Shown here: one piece after another, positions 33,669 through 43,139 of the stretch
Numbering within the stretch: position 1 is the first letter of the stretch
Layout of the letters: every line of letters begins with the position of its first letter
Origin: XN24 sp047921455
GTDB lineage: Bacteria > Pseudomonadota > Gammaproteobacteria > Steroidobacterales > XN24
Direction: 5' to 3'
NCBI GenBank assembly: GCA_047921455.1
Contig: JBLRWC010000004.1
Coordinates: forward strand, 1-64,000
DNA: 64,000 nucleotides
The notes under the pieces: generated by a model
The model's database searches: none
What the model saw: only the letters and a program-made list of their open reading frames with translations
What the model was told of the DNA's origin: nothing
Made by a program: the position numbers and the translations under genes

Positions 33669-36169
33669 GCGGTCGGCGACTCGGTTTTCGCGAGCAGCAC
33701 GGGCAACAGCGTCATGTTCGCGAGCAAGGCGGCGGTCATGGCAAGCCCGGTGAGCAGACCGAAGTGAATGGTCGGGATGAAGGCCGATAGCGCCAGTACC
33801 GAGAACCCCAGCACGATGGTGACGCTGGTGTAGTACAGCGCCCGGCCGATGGAGCCGTGGCAGCGCGCCACCGCCGCCCAGGCGTCGCCGTCGCGGCCGA
33901 TTTCCTCGCTGTACCGGTGAATGTAGTGGATCGTGTTGTCCACGCCGATGCCGATGGTGATCGCGGCGATCGTGACGGTCATCAGGTCGAGCGGAATCCT
34001 GGCCCAGCCCATCAAGCCCAGCACCAGCGCCGCGGACAAGAGGTTCGGCAGGATACCGAGAGTCGAGTAACGCCAGGACCGGAACAGCACCAGGAACATC
34101 AGCATGATTGCGCCGAACACCACGCCGAGCGTCAGGATCTGGGAACGAAACAACCCCTGCAGCATGTTGTTATAGAGCACCATCATCCCCGTCAACCGAA
34201 CCTGGTCGGCGCCATGCCCCATTTCCACCGCGATATGCTGCTGGATATCTTCCAGCATCTGGTTCCGACGCAGGTCCGGCGCCGATTCGTAGACGCGAAT
34301 GCTGAAGCGCAGCTGATCGCCATCCGCCGACATGTAGGGCTCGAATACCGCGCTTTTCACCGCGTCGGGCAGTCGCTGGTAGAACACCGACAGGAAAAAA
34401 TCCTCCGTCAGGACGCGGGGTTCGAGTGCGCCGAACATGTCCATGGCGGTCGCAATGGAAAGCACCTTGCCGGTTCCCGGCAGCGACTCGAGGTACTCGT
34501 GGATGGCGCGGACTTCCGGCAAGCGAGCACTGTTGAGCCAGTAACTCGTGCTGGCGATGCCTGCGTCGTCGCCGAAGTCATCGAAGAAATCCAGGTCGTC
34601 CTCGTAATAGTCGTCCTCGTCATAATCGTCGATCTCCGGCGGCGGGGCATCGACGATGACGTCCAGCGGCGTGGTGCCGCCGAGCCTTTCGTCGATGAGC
34701 CGCATGCCCTGGTAGATTTCCGTGGACTTCTTGAAGTAGTCGATAAAACGGTTCTCGACCGACAACTGGAAAGTACCGGAAACACCGCCGACGGCCAGCA
34801 CCAGCGCGACGGCCAGTGTCACGCCGGGTCGCGCGGTGATCGCCCGCGCCAGCGCGCCCGTGATCGCGCCCGTGATGTCGCGCAGCTGCACGGGGCGGCC
34901 TGGCTTCAGCAGCAACAGCGCCGCCGGAAACATGCTGAACGACAGAATGAAAGCGACGCCAAGGCCGATGACCATCATCCAGCCGAAATCCATGACCGGG
35001 CGAATATTGCTTACCAGCAGCGAGCCGAACGCGACCATGGTCGTCAGCGCAGTGTAGAGGCAGGGCTGGAACTTGCTGTGGACGGTGGCGCGCACCAGCG
35101 CGACCTGGTCGTAATCCGGATGCAGTTGGTGCAATTCACGGTAGCGCACGATCAGGTGTACCAATAGCGCCAGGTTGAGAATCAGCAGCAGCGAAATGAA
35201 GTTGGACGACACGACCGTGACCGGCCAGCCGAGCAGGCCGAGCAGGCCGAGCATCGCCACGACTGTGGCTGCGCAGGTCACGGCCGGCAGCACGACCCAG
35301 TGCCAGCGGCGAAAAGCGATGTACAGGATCAGCAGTATGAAAGCGCCGACCGCTGCGCCGAAGTTGACCAGGTCGGCGCGGATGAACGCGATGGAGTCGA
35401 CCGCGATCATCGGTACGCCGCCCAGGTGGATCAGGGCGTGGTCCCGAAAGCCGTCGAGGACCTCGCGCACTTGCGCAATGGCCACGGCCTCGCGCTCGCG
35501 AACAATGGTGGCGCGTTGGGCGATGTTGCGGTCGAGTTCCGCGAGCCGTTGCTGCTCCGCGGCGTCGAGGCCCTCGGCGTCGCGCTGGATGCGCAGCTGG
35601 TCGCGTTCCCGGTGCAAGGCGCGGTAGAGCTCGTCATGCGCCAGGTCGACCCGGATGCCGCTGGTGGTGCCGTCGGGACTCACCAGCAGGTTGCGGTACA
35701 GGCCGCTGTCGACGGCACGCCGGCAGTCCTGCGCCCGGTCCGGCCCGTTACAATTCAGTTCATCCGGATCCGTCGGCAAGTCCGTCAGGCTTACGTCGAG
35801 TCCATCGAGCAGCGGCACATCGAGCAAGGTCGTGACGGCGTCGACCTGGTCGATGGCCTGCAAGGCGCCCCGCAGTTGCTCCAGCCGCGCCAGGGCCGGC
35901 TCAGTGAACAGGCCGTCGTCCGGCGTGTAGGTGACGACCAGGAAATCGTCCGATTCATAGCGCGCGCGGATCACCCGGTAGAAGCGCACCGCCTCGTCGT
36001 GCTCCATCACGAGCGAATCCGACGATGCGTCAAGCTGGAAGCGGGGCGCAAACATGGCGAGCGAACCCACCAGCAGGGCGGCCAGCAGCAGGATGAGCAT
36101 CGGATGGCGGATGACCGTGTGGTCGTAGGCCGCTATCAATACCCGTTCGAGGTGTCGCGAGATTTCCAT
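33662..36169 (-). CDS. MMPL/RND-superfamily exporter with acidic insert
   Basis: This 835-residue membrane protein has the MMPL layout: TM1 near residues 20-42, a periplasmic domain, five helices with sterol-sensing-like packing (about 270-420), TM7 (about 450), a second periplasmic domain, and five more helices. TM4 holds no Asp pair but the helix near residue 735 reads TIGIGVDNTIHYIHRY, an MMPL-type Asp. Members export lipids or hopanoids. Residues 509-537 form a run of about 29 residues dominated by Asp/Glu (EIDDYDEDDYYEDDLDFFDD) that is not usual for the family. A DUF3014 gene lies 26 bp upstream on the same strand, so they are probably an operon. Confidence 0.88.
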   Translation of the reverse strand: MEISRHLERVLIAAYDHTVIRHPMLILLLAALLVGSLAMFAPRFQLDASSDSLVMEHDEAVRFYRVIRARYESDDFLVVTYTPDDGLFTEPALARLEQLRGALQAIDQVDAVTTLLDVPLLDGLDVSLTDLPTDPDELNCNGPDRAQDCRRAVDSGLYRNLLVSPDGTTSGIRVDLAHDELYRALHRERDQLRIQRDAEGLDAAEQQRLAELDRNIAQRATIVREREAVAIAQVREVLDGFRDHALIHLGGVPMIAVDSIAFIRADLVNFGAAVGAFILLILYIAFRRWHWVVLPAVTCAATVVAMLGLLGLLGWPVTVVSSNFISLLLILNLALLVHLIVRYRELHQLHPDYDQVALVRATVHSKFQPCLYTALTTMVAFGSLLVSNIRPVMDFGWMMVIGLGVAFILSFSMFPAALLLLKPGRPVQLRDITGAITGALARAITARPGVTLAVALVLAVGGVSGTFQLSVENRFIDYFKKSTEIYQGMRLIDERLGGTTPLDVIVDAPPPEIDDYDEDDYYEDDLDFFDDFGDDAGIASTSYWLNSARLPEVRAIHEYLESLPGTGKVLSIATAMDMFGALEPRVLTEDFFLSVFYQRLPDAVKSAVFEPYMSADGDQLRFSIRVYESAPDLRRNQMLEDIQQHIAVEMGHGADQVRLTGMMVLYNNMLQGLFRSQILTLGVVFGAIMLMFLVLFRSWRYSTLGILPNLLSAALVLGLMGWARIPLDLMTVTIAAITIGIGVDNTIHYIHRYSEEIGRDGDAWAAVARCHGSIGRALYYTSVTIVLGFSVLALSAFIPTIHFGLLTGLAMTAALLANMTLLPVLLAKTESPTAQ

Positions 36170-36195
36170 GCCGAGTCCTTGTATCGCGGCGCGGT

Positions 36196-37020
36196 TTATT
36201 CGGCGCGAGGCGCCGCGGACAAGTCTTCGAGCGCCGCACGCAACTCGATGAGCTTGGCGCGAATCACGGCGGCATTGGCCGGGCCGATGCGGAGCAGGAT
36301 TTTCTGTCCGGAAGAAAGCGCTTCCAGTTGCGGGTCGGCGTACTTGTAAAGCACGTGCGGTCGGGTCAGCCGGATCGGTTCATCGACGCGCGGCGTCGCG
36401 AGCAAGTGCGCAATGATTTCGAGCGCCTGGTTGTGAAACTGCCGGCCCGGGTAGCCGAGTTCCTCGTAGGCCTGCTGCAGGAGCGGATAGTATTGCTGGT
36501 AACGCTGGGCAAGTGCGTCGGTATCGACTGCTTCGACAAGTTGCACAAACGGCGTGTAGCGATCGAAGTTACTCGTGGCGATGACGGGCGCGTCTTCCGC
36601 GCCCTCCACCAGGAAGGGGCCACCGATCGGCGGCACTACCCGGGCCTGGATCCAGAGCGCTTCCCGAGGCAGATTATCGATTGTGGCAACGAGATTGCGC
36701 ACGAGCGCCCGGGACACCAGGTGGCGTTCCACGAGCTCCGGCCCGGCCACCTCGGCCAGCGCGACGCGCGTTTCGGCGTCGCTCTCGTCGAGCTCGGGCA
36801 GCGGCGGTAGCGGTTCGGGCGGGTCTTCCGGGATGAAGTCCGGCGCCGGTTCCGGCTCGGGATCCGGATCAAGGAAGGCCGGTTCGGGGGGCGGCGGCGG
36901 GGCTTGCTCCGGCAATTCGATGGCCGCCGGCGGCGGCTCGGGCGCCGGCCGCGGGTAAAACACCGCAATGAGCCCGATGAGCACGGCTGCGAGAACGGGC
37001 CACAGGTATTTCTTGTCCAT
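36196..37020 (-). CDS. DUF3014 domain-containing membrane-anchored protein
   Basis: This 274-residue protein has an N-terminal TM (about residues 6-21), a ~55-residue linker of Pro, Glu and Asp (about 24-78), and a conserved C-terminal domain (about 80-265) that I match to DUF3014 from the LVRNLVATIDNLPRE and YPLLQQAYEELGYP segments. The domain would lie in the periplasm, held away from the membrane by the stiff linker. It is the first gene of a pair with the MMPL exporter (26 bp apart), which suggests a partner or stabiliser role. No biochemical function is known for the family as far as I can say. Confidence 0.85.
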   Translation of the reverse strand: MDKKYLWPVLAAVLIGLIAVFYPRPAPEPPPAAIELPEQAPPPPPEPAFLDPDPEPEPAPDFIPEDPPEPLPPLPELDESDAETRVALAEVAGPELVERHLVSRALVRNLVATIDNLPREALWIQARVVPPIGGPFLVEGAEDAPVIATSNFDRYTPFVQLVEAVDTDALAQRYQQYYPLLQQAYEELGYPGRQFHNQALEIIAHLLATPRVDEPIRLTRPHVLYKYADPQLEALSSGQKILLRIGPANAAVIRAKLIELRAALEDLSAAPRAE

Positions 37021-37128
37021 GGTACAGGCACCGGTCCTGGCTGAGAGACTGCAGGTAGTTTACTGCTTGTGAGGGTCGCGGACTGGATGTTCTGCTATTT
37101 TGAAGCATGGTGTCGGCAGGAGGAAGTT

Positions 37129-37548
37129 GTGAAGAAATGCATGGCAATGCTGTGGTTCCCGCTCCTGGCGGGTTTCTTGCTGGCCGGATGCGCGACGACG
37201 ACCATGACGCCCGAGAGCGCCCAATGGCGACTCACCGAGCTGAGCGGGATGCCGGCGGCCGCGACGTCGGCCGCGTCCCTCGAGTTCGATCGCGGCCCGC
37301 CGCTACGCGCATTCGGCTCGACCGGCTGCAATCGCTTCGCCGCCAGTTACATGCTGCTCGGCACCCGCCTGACGTTTGGGTCGCCAGCCACGACCAGGAT
37401 GGCCTGTCCAGGCGTGATGGAGCAGGAACGTGCGTTCGAACAGGCGCTGGAGGCGGCGCGGAACTGGCGAATCATCGACCGGCACCTGGAATTGTTCGAT
37501 GCGGATGGCGCCCTGCTTGCCCGGTTTGCAGCCGCCGACGAAAGATGA
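37129..37548 (+). CDS. META-domain lipoprotein (HslJ-like)
   Basis: This 139-residue protein starts at a GTG with AGGAGG 5 nt upstream. Its signal peptide ends in LLAGC with Cys21, so it is a lipoprotein. The rest is a META domain: QWRLTELSG, GSTGCNRFAASY, then TRMACPGVMEQERAFEQAL and a final LELFDADGALLARF. META proteins such as HslJ are linked to stress or novobiocin resistance, without a known reaction. An in-frame ATG at 37141 is a less likely start. A second lipoprotein gene follows after 77 bp. Confidence 0.85.
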   Translation: MKKCMAMLWFPLLAGFLLAGCATTTMTPESAQWRLTELSGMPAAATSAASLEFDRGPPLRAFGSTGCNRFAASYMLLGTRLTFGSPATTRMACPGVMEQERAFEQALEAARNWRIIDRHLELFDADGALLARFAAADER

Positions 37549-37625
37549 CGCCGCTGTGGCGACATTTTCGCCGTCGTGGTGCTAGCCTGTTGGCAAGCAA
37601 CCGGGTTAGCGGGAGAAAACCAGAC

Positions 37626-38195
37626 GTGTACCAGTTTATTTCAGGATCTGTTTGCCCGCAGGCACGCCGTTTCCGGGGGGCCGCGCTGCTCGTCGGCACG
37701 GTGTTTTTCATGTCAGCCTGCGCGGTGGCGCCGAAGCTGCAGGTGGATACGCTGGACGCATCATTGGACTGCACTACTTTCGCCTGGGCGGAAACCCCGG
37801 ACCGGCCGGCCTCCATCGCCGAGCAGCGGCTGCGTACCGAGGTGCTCCGAGCCCTCGAAGGGACGGGCTATGCAGTGGATGAGGCCACTGCGGATTGCCT
37901 GGTTCACGGCATGATCTACACGGGTGTGCGGCCACGTTCCCCGGTCAGCGTCGGGCTGGGCGCCGGGCGCTGGGGCGGCAGCTTCGGCGGCAGTATCGGC
38001 GTCAGCATGCCGGTCGGCGGCCGCGCGCGCACGGTCGGCCATCTCGCCATCGACGTCATTGACCTGGACCGCAACGCCGAAGTCTGGCGCGGCACGCTCG
38101 AGAATGCGTTCGCCACGCCGGATCCGGGCCCGGAAGAAATCGGCGCCGCGGTCAAGCAAGTGATGGCAGAGTTTCCAGGCCGCGGGACTGACTGA
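37626..38195 (+). CDS. DUF4136-like lipoprotein
   Basis: This 189-residue protein starts at a GTG with GGGAGA 9 nt upstream and has a signal peptide ending MSAC (Cys32), so it is probably a lipoprotein. The mature region (TFAWAE, IAEQRLRTEVLRALEGTGY, a Gly-rich GAGRWGGSFGGSIGVSMP loop, then LAIDVIDLDRNAEVWRGT) fits DUF4136, which occurs in outer-membrane or periplasmic proteins of unknown role. The frame stays open well upstream, but neither earlier Met has a signal peptide. The hydrolase gene follows 53 bp later on the same strand. Confidence 0.8.
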   Translation: MYQFISGSVCPQARRFRGAALLVGTVFFMSACAVAPKLQVDTLDASLDCTTFAWAETPDRPASIAEQRLRTEVLRALEGTGYAVDEATADCLVHGMIYTGVRPRSPVSVGLGAGRWGGSFGGSIGVSMPVGGRARTVGHLAIDVIDLDRNAEVWRGTLENAFATPDPGPEEIGAAVKQVMAEFPGRGTD

Positions 38196-38248
38196 GACAG
38201 CGCTGCGGCGTGATTTTCGCCCGGTCCGGCTTCGGCGGGAGGCTGAAC

Positions 38249-39715
38249 ATGCGTCCGTATTTCCCCATCATCTACGTGCGTGGCTACGCCATGCGCGACT
38301 CTGATATAGCCGCCACGGTCGCCACGCCGTACATGGGATTCAACCTTGGCACCACCAAGGCGCGCCAGGACTGGCGCGGCGCGGTGGTTCGCCACGTATT
38401 CGAGTCGCCGCTCATCCGGCTGATGAAAGATTATGGCTACCGGGATATCTACCAGGACGGCAGCGAACTCAGTGGTCGAATTCCCGCCAGGAGCGTGGTG
38501 GTCTACCGCTACTACGACGCAGCGGATCACGATTTCGGTACCGGTAAACCGTTATCCATCATCGAGGCGGCCACCGGGCTCAAGGCGCTTATTTACCAGC
38601 TGCGCGAGCAGGTGTGCGGGGACGACGCCGCGGCGCGGGCCGAGTTCCGCGTCCACCTTGTCGCGCACTCGATGGGTGGGCTGGTGTGCCGCGCCTTCCT
38701 GCAGAACGACGCCATCGCGACGCCGGCGGACCGGGCACTGGTGGACAAGGTATTCACCTATGCGACGCCCCACAACGGGATCGACCTCGCCGGCCTGAAC
38801 GTGCCGGCCGTACTCGGCTTGTGGGACATGAACAATTTCAATCGCCGGCGTATGGCCGGGTACCTCGGCCTGCCGCCGGGCAGCGACCGGGTGGATACGC
38901 TGAATGAGCGGTTTCCGCCACGGCAGTTTTTCTGCCTGGTCGGCACCAACCACCGCGACTACAGTCTCGCCCGCATCGCGGCCGGCGAAATGAGCGATGG
39001 CCTGGTGCGTATCGAGAATGCCACGGTGCGCGGCGCGCCACGCGCGTTTGTCTATCGCAGCCACAGCGGCCCCTATGGCATTGTGAATTCCGAGGAGGGC
39101 TACCAGAACCTGGTGCGCTTCCTGTTCGGCGATATCTGTATGACCGGCGTGCTCGAGCCGAGCCGGCTGCCGTTGCCGCCGAGCATTCAGCGTGCCTTTG
39201 AACAGGGCCGGCGGATCCGTGCGTCTTACTATTTCGAGGCCACGGTGGCGCCGCGGGGCGCATTCATGTTCAAGCTCTCGGAGCGGCGCATCGAGACCAA
39301 CTCGGCCGTGTTGCGCCGCTTCGACGAGTTGTTCGGGCCGGCGGGCGCGCAGCTCGCGGCGCCGCGCTCGCCGACGCTGTTCACGGCATTCCTGGACACG
39401 GCGAAAATCACCGCGGGACGCACGCTGGTGCTGAGCGCGGATCTCGCGATTTCAACCACTGGCTACACGGTGGACGGCACTCGTATCACCCGGCGGCATA
39501 TTCCCGGTGAACACCTGTTTCGCGACACCGTGACGATTCGCGCCACGCGTGCAAGTGACGGCTGGAATATGCGCTACGTGCTGTCCGACGAACAGTGGGG
39601 TGAGTCGCGCGGCATGGAGGCCGAACGCGATGGCGAGGACTGGGTTATTCCACTCAAATCGGCCAAGGGATTCGCCGGCCGCCTCCGGCTGGCGATCCGG
39701 TCACGCCGCGGCTAG
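38249..39715 (+). CDS. Alpha/beta hydrolase (lipase/esterase-like) with C-terminal extension
   Basis: This 488-residue protein has the alpha/beta-hydrolase nucleophile elbow HSMGG (LVAHSMGGLVCR, about residue 150) after a PIIYVRGYAM start that resembles the oxyanion region of lipases and PGAP1-like enzymes. An Asp (MSDGLV) and a late His (YRSHSGPYG) could complete the triad. The last ~190 residues form an uncharacterised beta-rich domain. No signal peptide is present, so it is likely cytosolic. GGGAGG 6 nt before the ATG at 38249 sets the start. The natural substrate is unknown. Confidence 0.82.
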   Translation: MRPYFPIIYVRGYAMRDSDIAATVATPYMGFNLGTTKARQDWRGAVVRHVFESPLIRLMKDYGYRDIYQDGSELSGRIPARSVVVYRYYDAADHDFGTGKPLSIIEAATGLKALIYQLREQVCGDDAAARAEFRVHLVAHSMGGLVCRAFLQNDAIATPADRALVDKVFTYATPHNGIDLAGLNVPAVLGLWDMNNFNRRRMAGYLGLPPGSDRVDTLNERFPPRQFFCLVGTNHRDYSLARIAAGEMSDGLVRIENATVRGAPRAFVYRSHSGPYGIVNSEEGYQNLVRFLFGDICMTGVLEPSRLPLPPSIQRAFEQGRRIRASYYFEATVAPRGAFMFKLSERRIETNSAVLRRFDELFGPAGAQLAAPRSPTLFTAFLDTAKITAGRTLVLSADLAISTTGYTVDGTRITRRHIPGEHLFRDTVTIRATRASDGWNMRYVLSDEQWGESRGMEAERDGEDWVIPLKSAKGFAGRLRLAIRSRRG

Positions 39716-39730
39716 CCTGGGCTAACCGGA

Positions 39731-42448
39731 TCAGCCGGTATTCTGCAGCCCGTGCGCGATGCCGTTGACGGATAGCAGCAGGGCCCGGAACAAGGCCTCG
39801 TTCTCGCGTCCGCTGGCCCGCCAACGCCGGAGCAGGTCCACCTGCAGCAGGCTCATGGGATCCACGTAGGGATTGCGCAGCCGTATGGTGCGGTTCAGTG
39901 TCGCATCACTGGCCAGCAGTTCATCCGCGTCCTTGAGGCGCAACAGTACGGCCACCGTGCGCCGGTATTCTTCCTCGATAATTGCCTGGTAGCGCTGCAG
40001 GGGTTCGTCGGCCAATTCCGAGTAGTGCCGCGCAATCTGCATATCGCACTTGGCAAGCACCATCTCGAGATCCTCGAGCATGGCGCGCATGAACATCCAG
40101 TTGCTGAACATTTCTTTCAGCGGCGCCTCGCCGTGGCGCGCGACTGCGGCCTCGAGCCCGGTGCCGACGCCGTACCAGCCCGGCAGGATCGCGCGGGTCT
40201 GCGTCCAGGCGAATACCCAGGGAATGGCGCGCAGGTCGCGAATGCCCTGCATCGCGCGCCGCGAGGCCGGCCGGGAACCGATGTTCATGCGCTCGATGAC
40301 GTCGATGGGCGTCGCCTGGCGGAAGTAGCCGTAAAAGCCGTCATCCTCGTGGACCAGGGCGCGGTAGGCGGCGCGGCTGTCCGCGGCGATTTCATCCATC
40401 ACGGTGCGCCACAGTGCCTGCGGCGGCTCGCCGCCGTCGCGCAGCGTGGCTTCCGCGACCGAGCTGGCGGCCTGCTCGAGCGTGCGGATCGCGATGCCCC
40501 GCAGACCATACTTGGCGGTGATGATTTCGCCCTGCTCGGTCACCCGCAAGCGGCCACGCACCGCGCCGCGCGGCGCCGCCAGCGCCGCCGTATGGGTGCG
40601 ACCGCCGCCCCGGCTGATGGTGCCGCCGCGACCATGAAACAACGTCAGGTCGAGGCCACGCTGCTCGGCGACGCCGACCAGCGCTTCCTCGGCAAGGTGC
40701 AGCGCCCAGCGGGCCGCCGCAATACCGGAATCCTTGTTGGAATCCGAGTAGCCGATCATCACGACCTGGCGTCGCGCACGGGTCTCGAGGTGCGCCTTGT
40801 AGACACGGTCATCGAGCAGCTGGGCGAAGATCTCCGGGCCGCGCTCCAGGTCGTCAACCGTCTCCAGCAGGGGCGCAATGTCGAGCGGCACCACACCGTC
40901 GGTGTCGGCCAGGCCGGCCCAGCGCGCGAGCAGCAGCACCGACAGCACGTCATCCGCGCCCTGGGCCATCGAGATGATGTACGGCCCGATGGCGCGCGTG
41001 CCATAGATCCGCAGCGCCTCGCCGGCCGCGCGGAATACCTCGAGCGTCTTGTCGGCTTCCTCGTCCTCGACCAGCGGGCATTGCGCGCCCTCGTCGAGCA
41101 GTTGCTGCAGGCGTGCGGTGCGTTCGGCCTGCGGTCGCTCCAGCCATTGCTCGTCGCCCAGGCAGTGCGCAATGCAGCGTCGATGCACTTCCGAGTCCTG
41201 GCGCAAGTCCAGCGTGGCGAGGTGAAAGCGAAACGTCTCCGCGCGCCACAACAGGCGGTTGACCGCAAACAGGCCGGCATTCTGCCCCTTGTTCTCGCGC
41301 AGGCTGTCGGCCATCAGCCTGAGGTCTGCAAGGAAGGCCTCGGCGTTCGGATAGCCGCCCTCGGCGCCGGCGCGGGTCGCCGCCAGCCGGTGCGCCAGCT
41401 GGGCGCAGAATACCCGGTAAGGCATGTCCCGGTGGCGCGGTGCCACTTGGTTGAGCGCGTCCGGGAAGGCGCCGCAGTAAACCTCGAGCTGCGCCAGGAA
41501 GGGGGCCGAGAAGCCGATGCGGCTCGGCGCCTGTGAAAGCTCCCGGGCGACCTTGCGAAGCTCGTCGCGGTACAGGTCAAGCACCGTGCGGCGATGCAGC
41601 GTGAGCGTTTCGCGGATGGTCTCGGGGCCGACATTCGGATTGCCGTCCATGTCCCCCCCGACCCAGCTGCCGAAGCGAAATATGATGCCCGGTCGCGGCA
41701 GCGCATCGCCGTGGCCCCAGGCCTCGGCGACCGCCTGTTCGAGGTGTTCATAGACGGCTGGAATGACGCGATAAATGCTCTCTGCCAGGAAAAACAGCAC
41801 CTGCTCGCGCTCGTCACCGACCGTAATGCGGGTATTCGGATGCTCTTCGGTTTGCCAGGCCGAGGTCACCTGGGCGCGGATGTTGGCCAGCAGGGCGGCG
41901 TGTTCCTGGGGGGTAAGGGAGGGATCCATGCGCTCGACCAGGCGGCGCGCGATCTGCTGCTGCTTGAGCAGGATGGTGCGCCGGGTCGGCTCGGTGGGGT
42001 GAGCGGTGAAGACCGGCTCGATGAGCAAGCCGTCGAGGAAAGCTTTCGCGTCGGCCGGGTCGGGATACTGTTCGGCGAGCAGGCGCATGGCGCCCTCGAG
42101 ATTGTCGGAGCGCGTTTGCCGGTGCTCGCGCAGCCACTCGCGCCGTCGCCGGATGCGGTGCACTTTCTCGGCAATGTTGATGGCCTGGAAGTAGCTCGAA
42201 AAACCGCGGATGACGTCTGTCGCGGCGGGTGTGTCGAGCGAATCGAGCAATTCGTGCAGGTCGCCGCGCTCGCCGGTTTCGCGCTGCAGGATGGCGGTAC
42301 GCCGAATCTGTTCGACGGCCAAGAAGATCCGCTCGCCGCATTGTTCCGCAATGACCGCGCCGACGATCGCGCCGATTTCCCGGACGTCCTCGCGCAGCGC
42401 GGCGTCCTTGGGCTCGAAGCGAACCGGTTCGCGTGGCGCCTCAGTCAT
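39731..42448 (-). CDS. ppc: Phosphoenolpyruvate carboxylase
   Basis: This 905-residue enzyme adds bicarbonate to phosphoenolpyruvate to make oxaloacetate, refilling the citric acid cycle. The catalytic His150 is in TAHPTEPTRR (148-157), the second signature is GYSDSNKDSGIAAARW, and the Gly-rich loop is FHGRGGTISRGGG. The C terminus ends QNTG, as required for the active site. It is the last gene of a four-gene minus-strand operon (small conserved protein, yajQ, GST, ppc) with gaps of 11, 17 and 5 bp. Confidence 0.97.
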   Translation of the reverse strand: MTEAPREPVRFEPKDAALREDVREIGAIVGAVIAEQCGERIFLAVEQIRRTAILQRETGERGDLHELLDSLDTPAATDVIRGFSSYFQAINIAEKVHRIRRRREWLREHRQTRSDNLEGAMRLLAEQYPDPADAKAFLDGLLIEPVFTAHPTEPTRRTILLKQQQIARRLVERMDPSLTPQEHAALLANIRAQVTSAWQTEEHPNTRITVGDEREQVLFFLAESIYRVIPAVYEHLEQAVAEAWGHGDALPRPGIIFRFGSWVGGDMDGNPNVGPETIRETLTLHRRTVLDLYRDELRKVARELSQAPSRIGFSAPFLAQLEVYCGAFPDALNQVAPRHRDMPYRVFCAQLAHRLAATRAGAEGGYPNAEAFLADLRLMADSLRENKGQNAGLFAVNRLLWRAETFRFHLATLDLRQDSEVHRRCIAHCLGDEQWLERPQAERTARLQQLLDEGAQCPLVEDEEADKTLEVFRAAGEALRIYGTRAIGPYIISMAQGADDVLSVLLLARWAGLADTDGVVPLDIAPLLETVDDLERGPEIFAQLLDDRVYKAHLETRARRQVVMIGYSDSNKDSGIAAARWALHLAEEALVGVAEQRGLDLTLFHGRGGTISRGGGRTHTAALAAPRGAVRGRLRVTEQGEIITAKYGLRGIAIRTLEQAASSVAEATLRDGGEPPQALWRTVMDEIAADSRAAYRALVHEDDGFYGYFRQATPIDVIERMNIGSRPASRRAMQGIRDLRAIPWVFAWTQTRAILPGWYGVGTGLEAAVARHGEAPLKEMFSNWMFMRAMLEDLEMVLAKCDMQIARHYSELADEPLQRYQAIIEEEYRRTVAVLLRLKDADELLASDATLNRTIRLRNPYVDPMSLLQVDLLRRWRASGRENEALFRALLLSVNGIAHGLQNTG

Positions 42449-42453
42449 GACGG

Positions 42454-43122
42454 TCAGACCAGCATCTTGCGCGCAGCGCCGACGAATTTTTCGACATCCG
42501 GATTGGGATTCCAGGGCTTCGGTACATCCATGCCCCGCTTGACGGCCGGCCGTGCCTCGATGGCCCCGAGCCAGCGCTGCAAATGTTCCAGGCCATCGAC
42601 CGGGACGCCGGACCAGTCATGCGAAATGATCCACGGCCAGGTGGCCATGTCGGCGATGGAGTACTCGCCGGCGAGAAATTCCTGTGTCGCCAGCCGCCGG
42701 TCGTAGACTTCGAAGAGGCGGCGCACCTCGCGTTGGTAACGGGTGATCGCGAACGGTATTTTTTCCTCGGCATAGCGAAAGAAAACGTTCGCCTGGCCCT
42801 GCATGGGCCCGACGCCGCCGACCTGGAAGAACAGCCACTGCAGGGCCACCGAGCGCGGTTTTGGCGCCTTGGGCAAGAAGCGCCCGGATTTCTCGGCTAG
42901 CCAGAGCAGGATCGCGCCGGATTCAAAGACCGGGAAATCATCCGCGTCGCGGTCCACGATCGCGGGGATGCGCCCGTTCGGATTGATGGCCAGGAAGTCC
43001 GGGGTCTTCTGCTCGTCGGCGGCGAGATCGACGCTGATGACGCGGTACGGCAGTTCCATTTCCTCCAGGGCGATGGAGATTTTTCGTCCATTCGGCGTGG
43101 GCGCGGTGTAAAGATCAATCAT
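42454..43122 (-). CDS. YfcG-like glutathione S-transferase family protein
   Basis: This 222-residue protein has an N-terminal thioredoxin-fold GST domain starting MIDLYTAPTPNGRKISIALEE, the hallmark of E. coli YfcG (Nu class), with Thr/Asn in place of a catalytic Cys or Tyr. SGAILLWLAEKSG closes the glutathione site, and an all-helical C-terminal domain follows. YfcG acts as a glutathione-dependent disulphide-bond reductase. It lies 17 bp after yajQ and 5 bp before ppc on the same strand. Confidence 0.92.
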   Translation of the reverse strand: MIDLYTAPTPNGRKISIALEEMELPYRVISVDLAADEQKTPDFLAINPNGRIPAIVDRDADDFPVFESGAILLWLAEKSGRFLPKAPKPRSVALQWLFFQVGGVGPMQGQANVFFRYAEEKIPFAITRYQREVRRLFEVYDRRLATQEFLAGEYSIADMATWPWIISHDWSGVPVDGLEHLQRWLGAIEARPAVKRGMDVPKPWNPNPDVEKFVGAARKMLV

Positions 43123-43139
43123 GGCGGCCTCAGCTGTCG

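Noticed and set aside
39725..39739. ACCGG-ATCAG-CCGGT hairpin between the hydrolase and ppc genes.
   Set aside because: Only 5 bp and no T-run, and it overlaps the ppc stop codon; not supported as a terminator.
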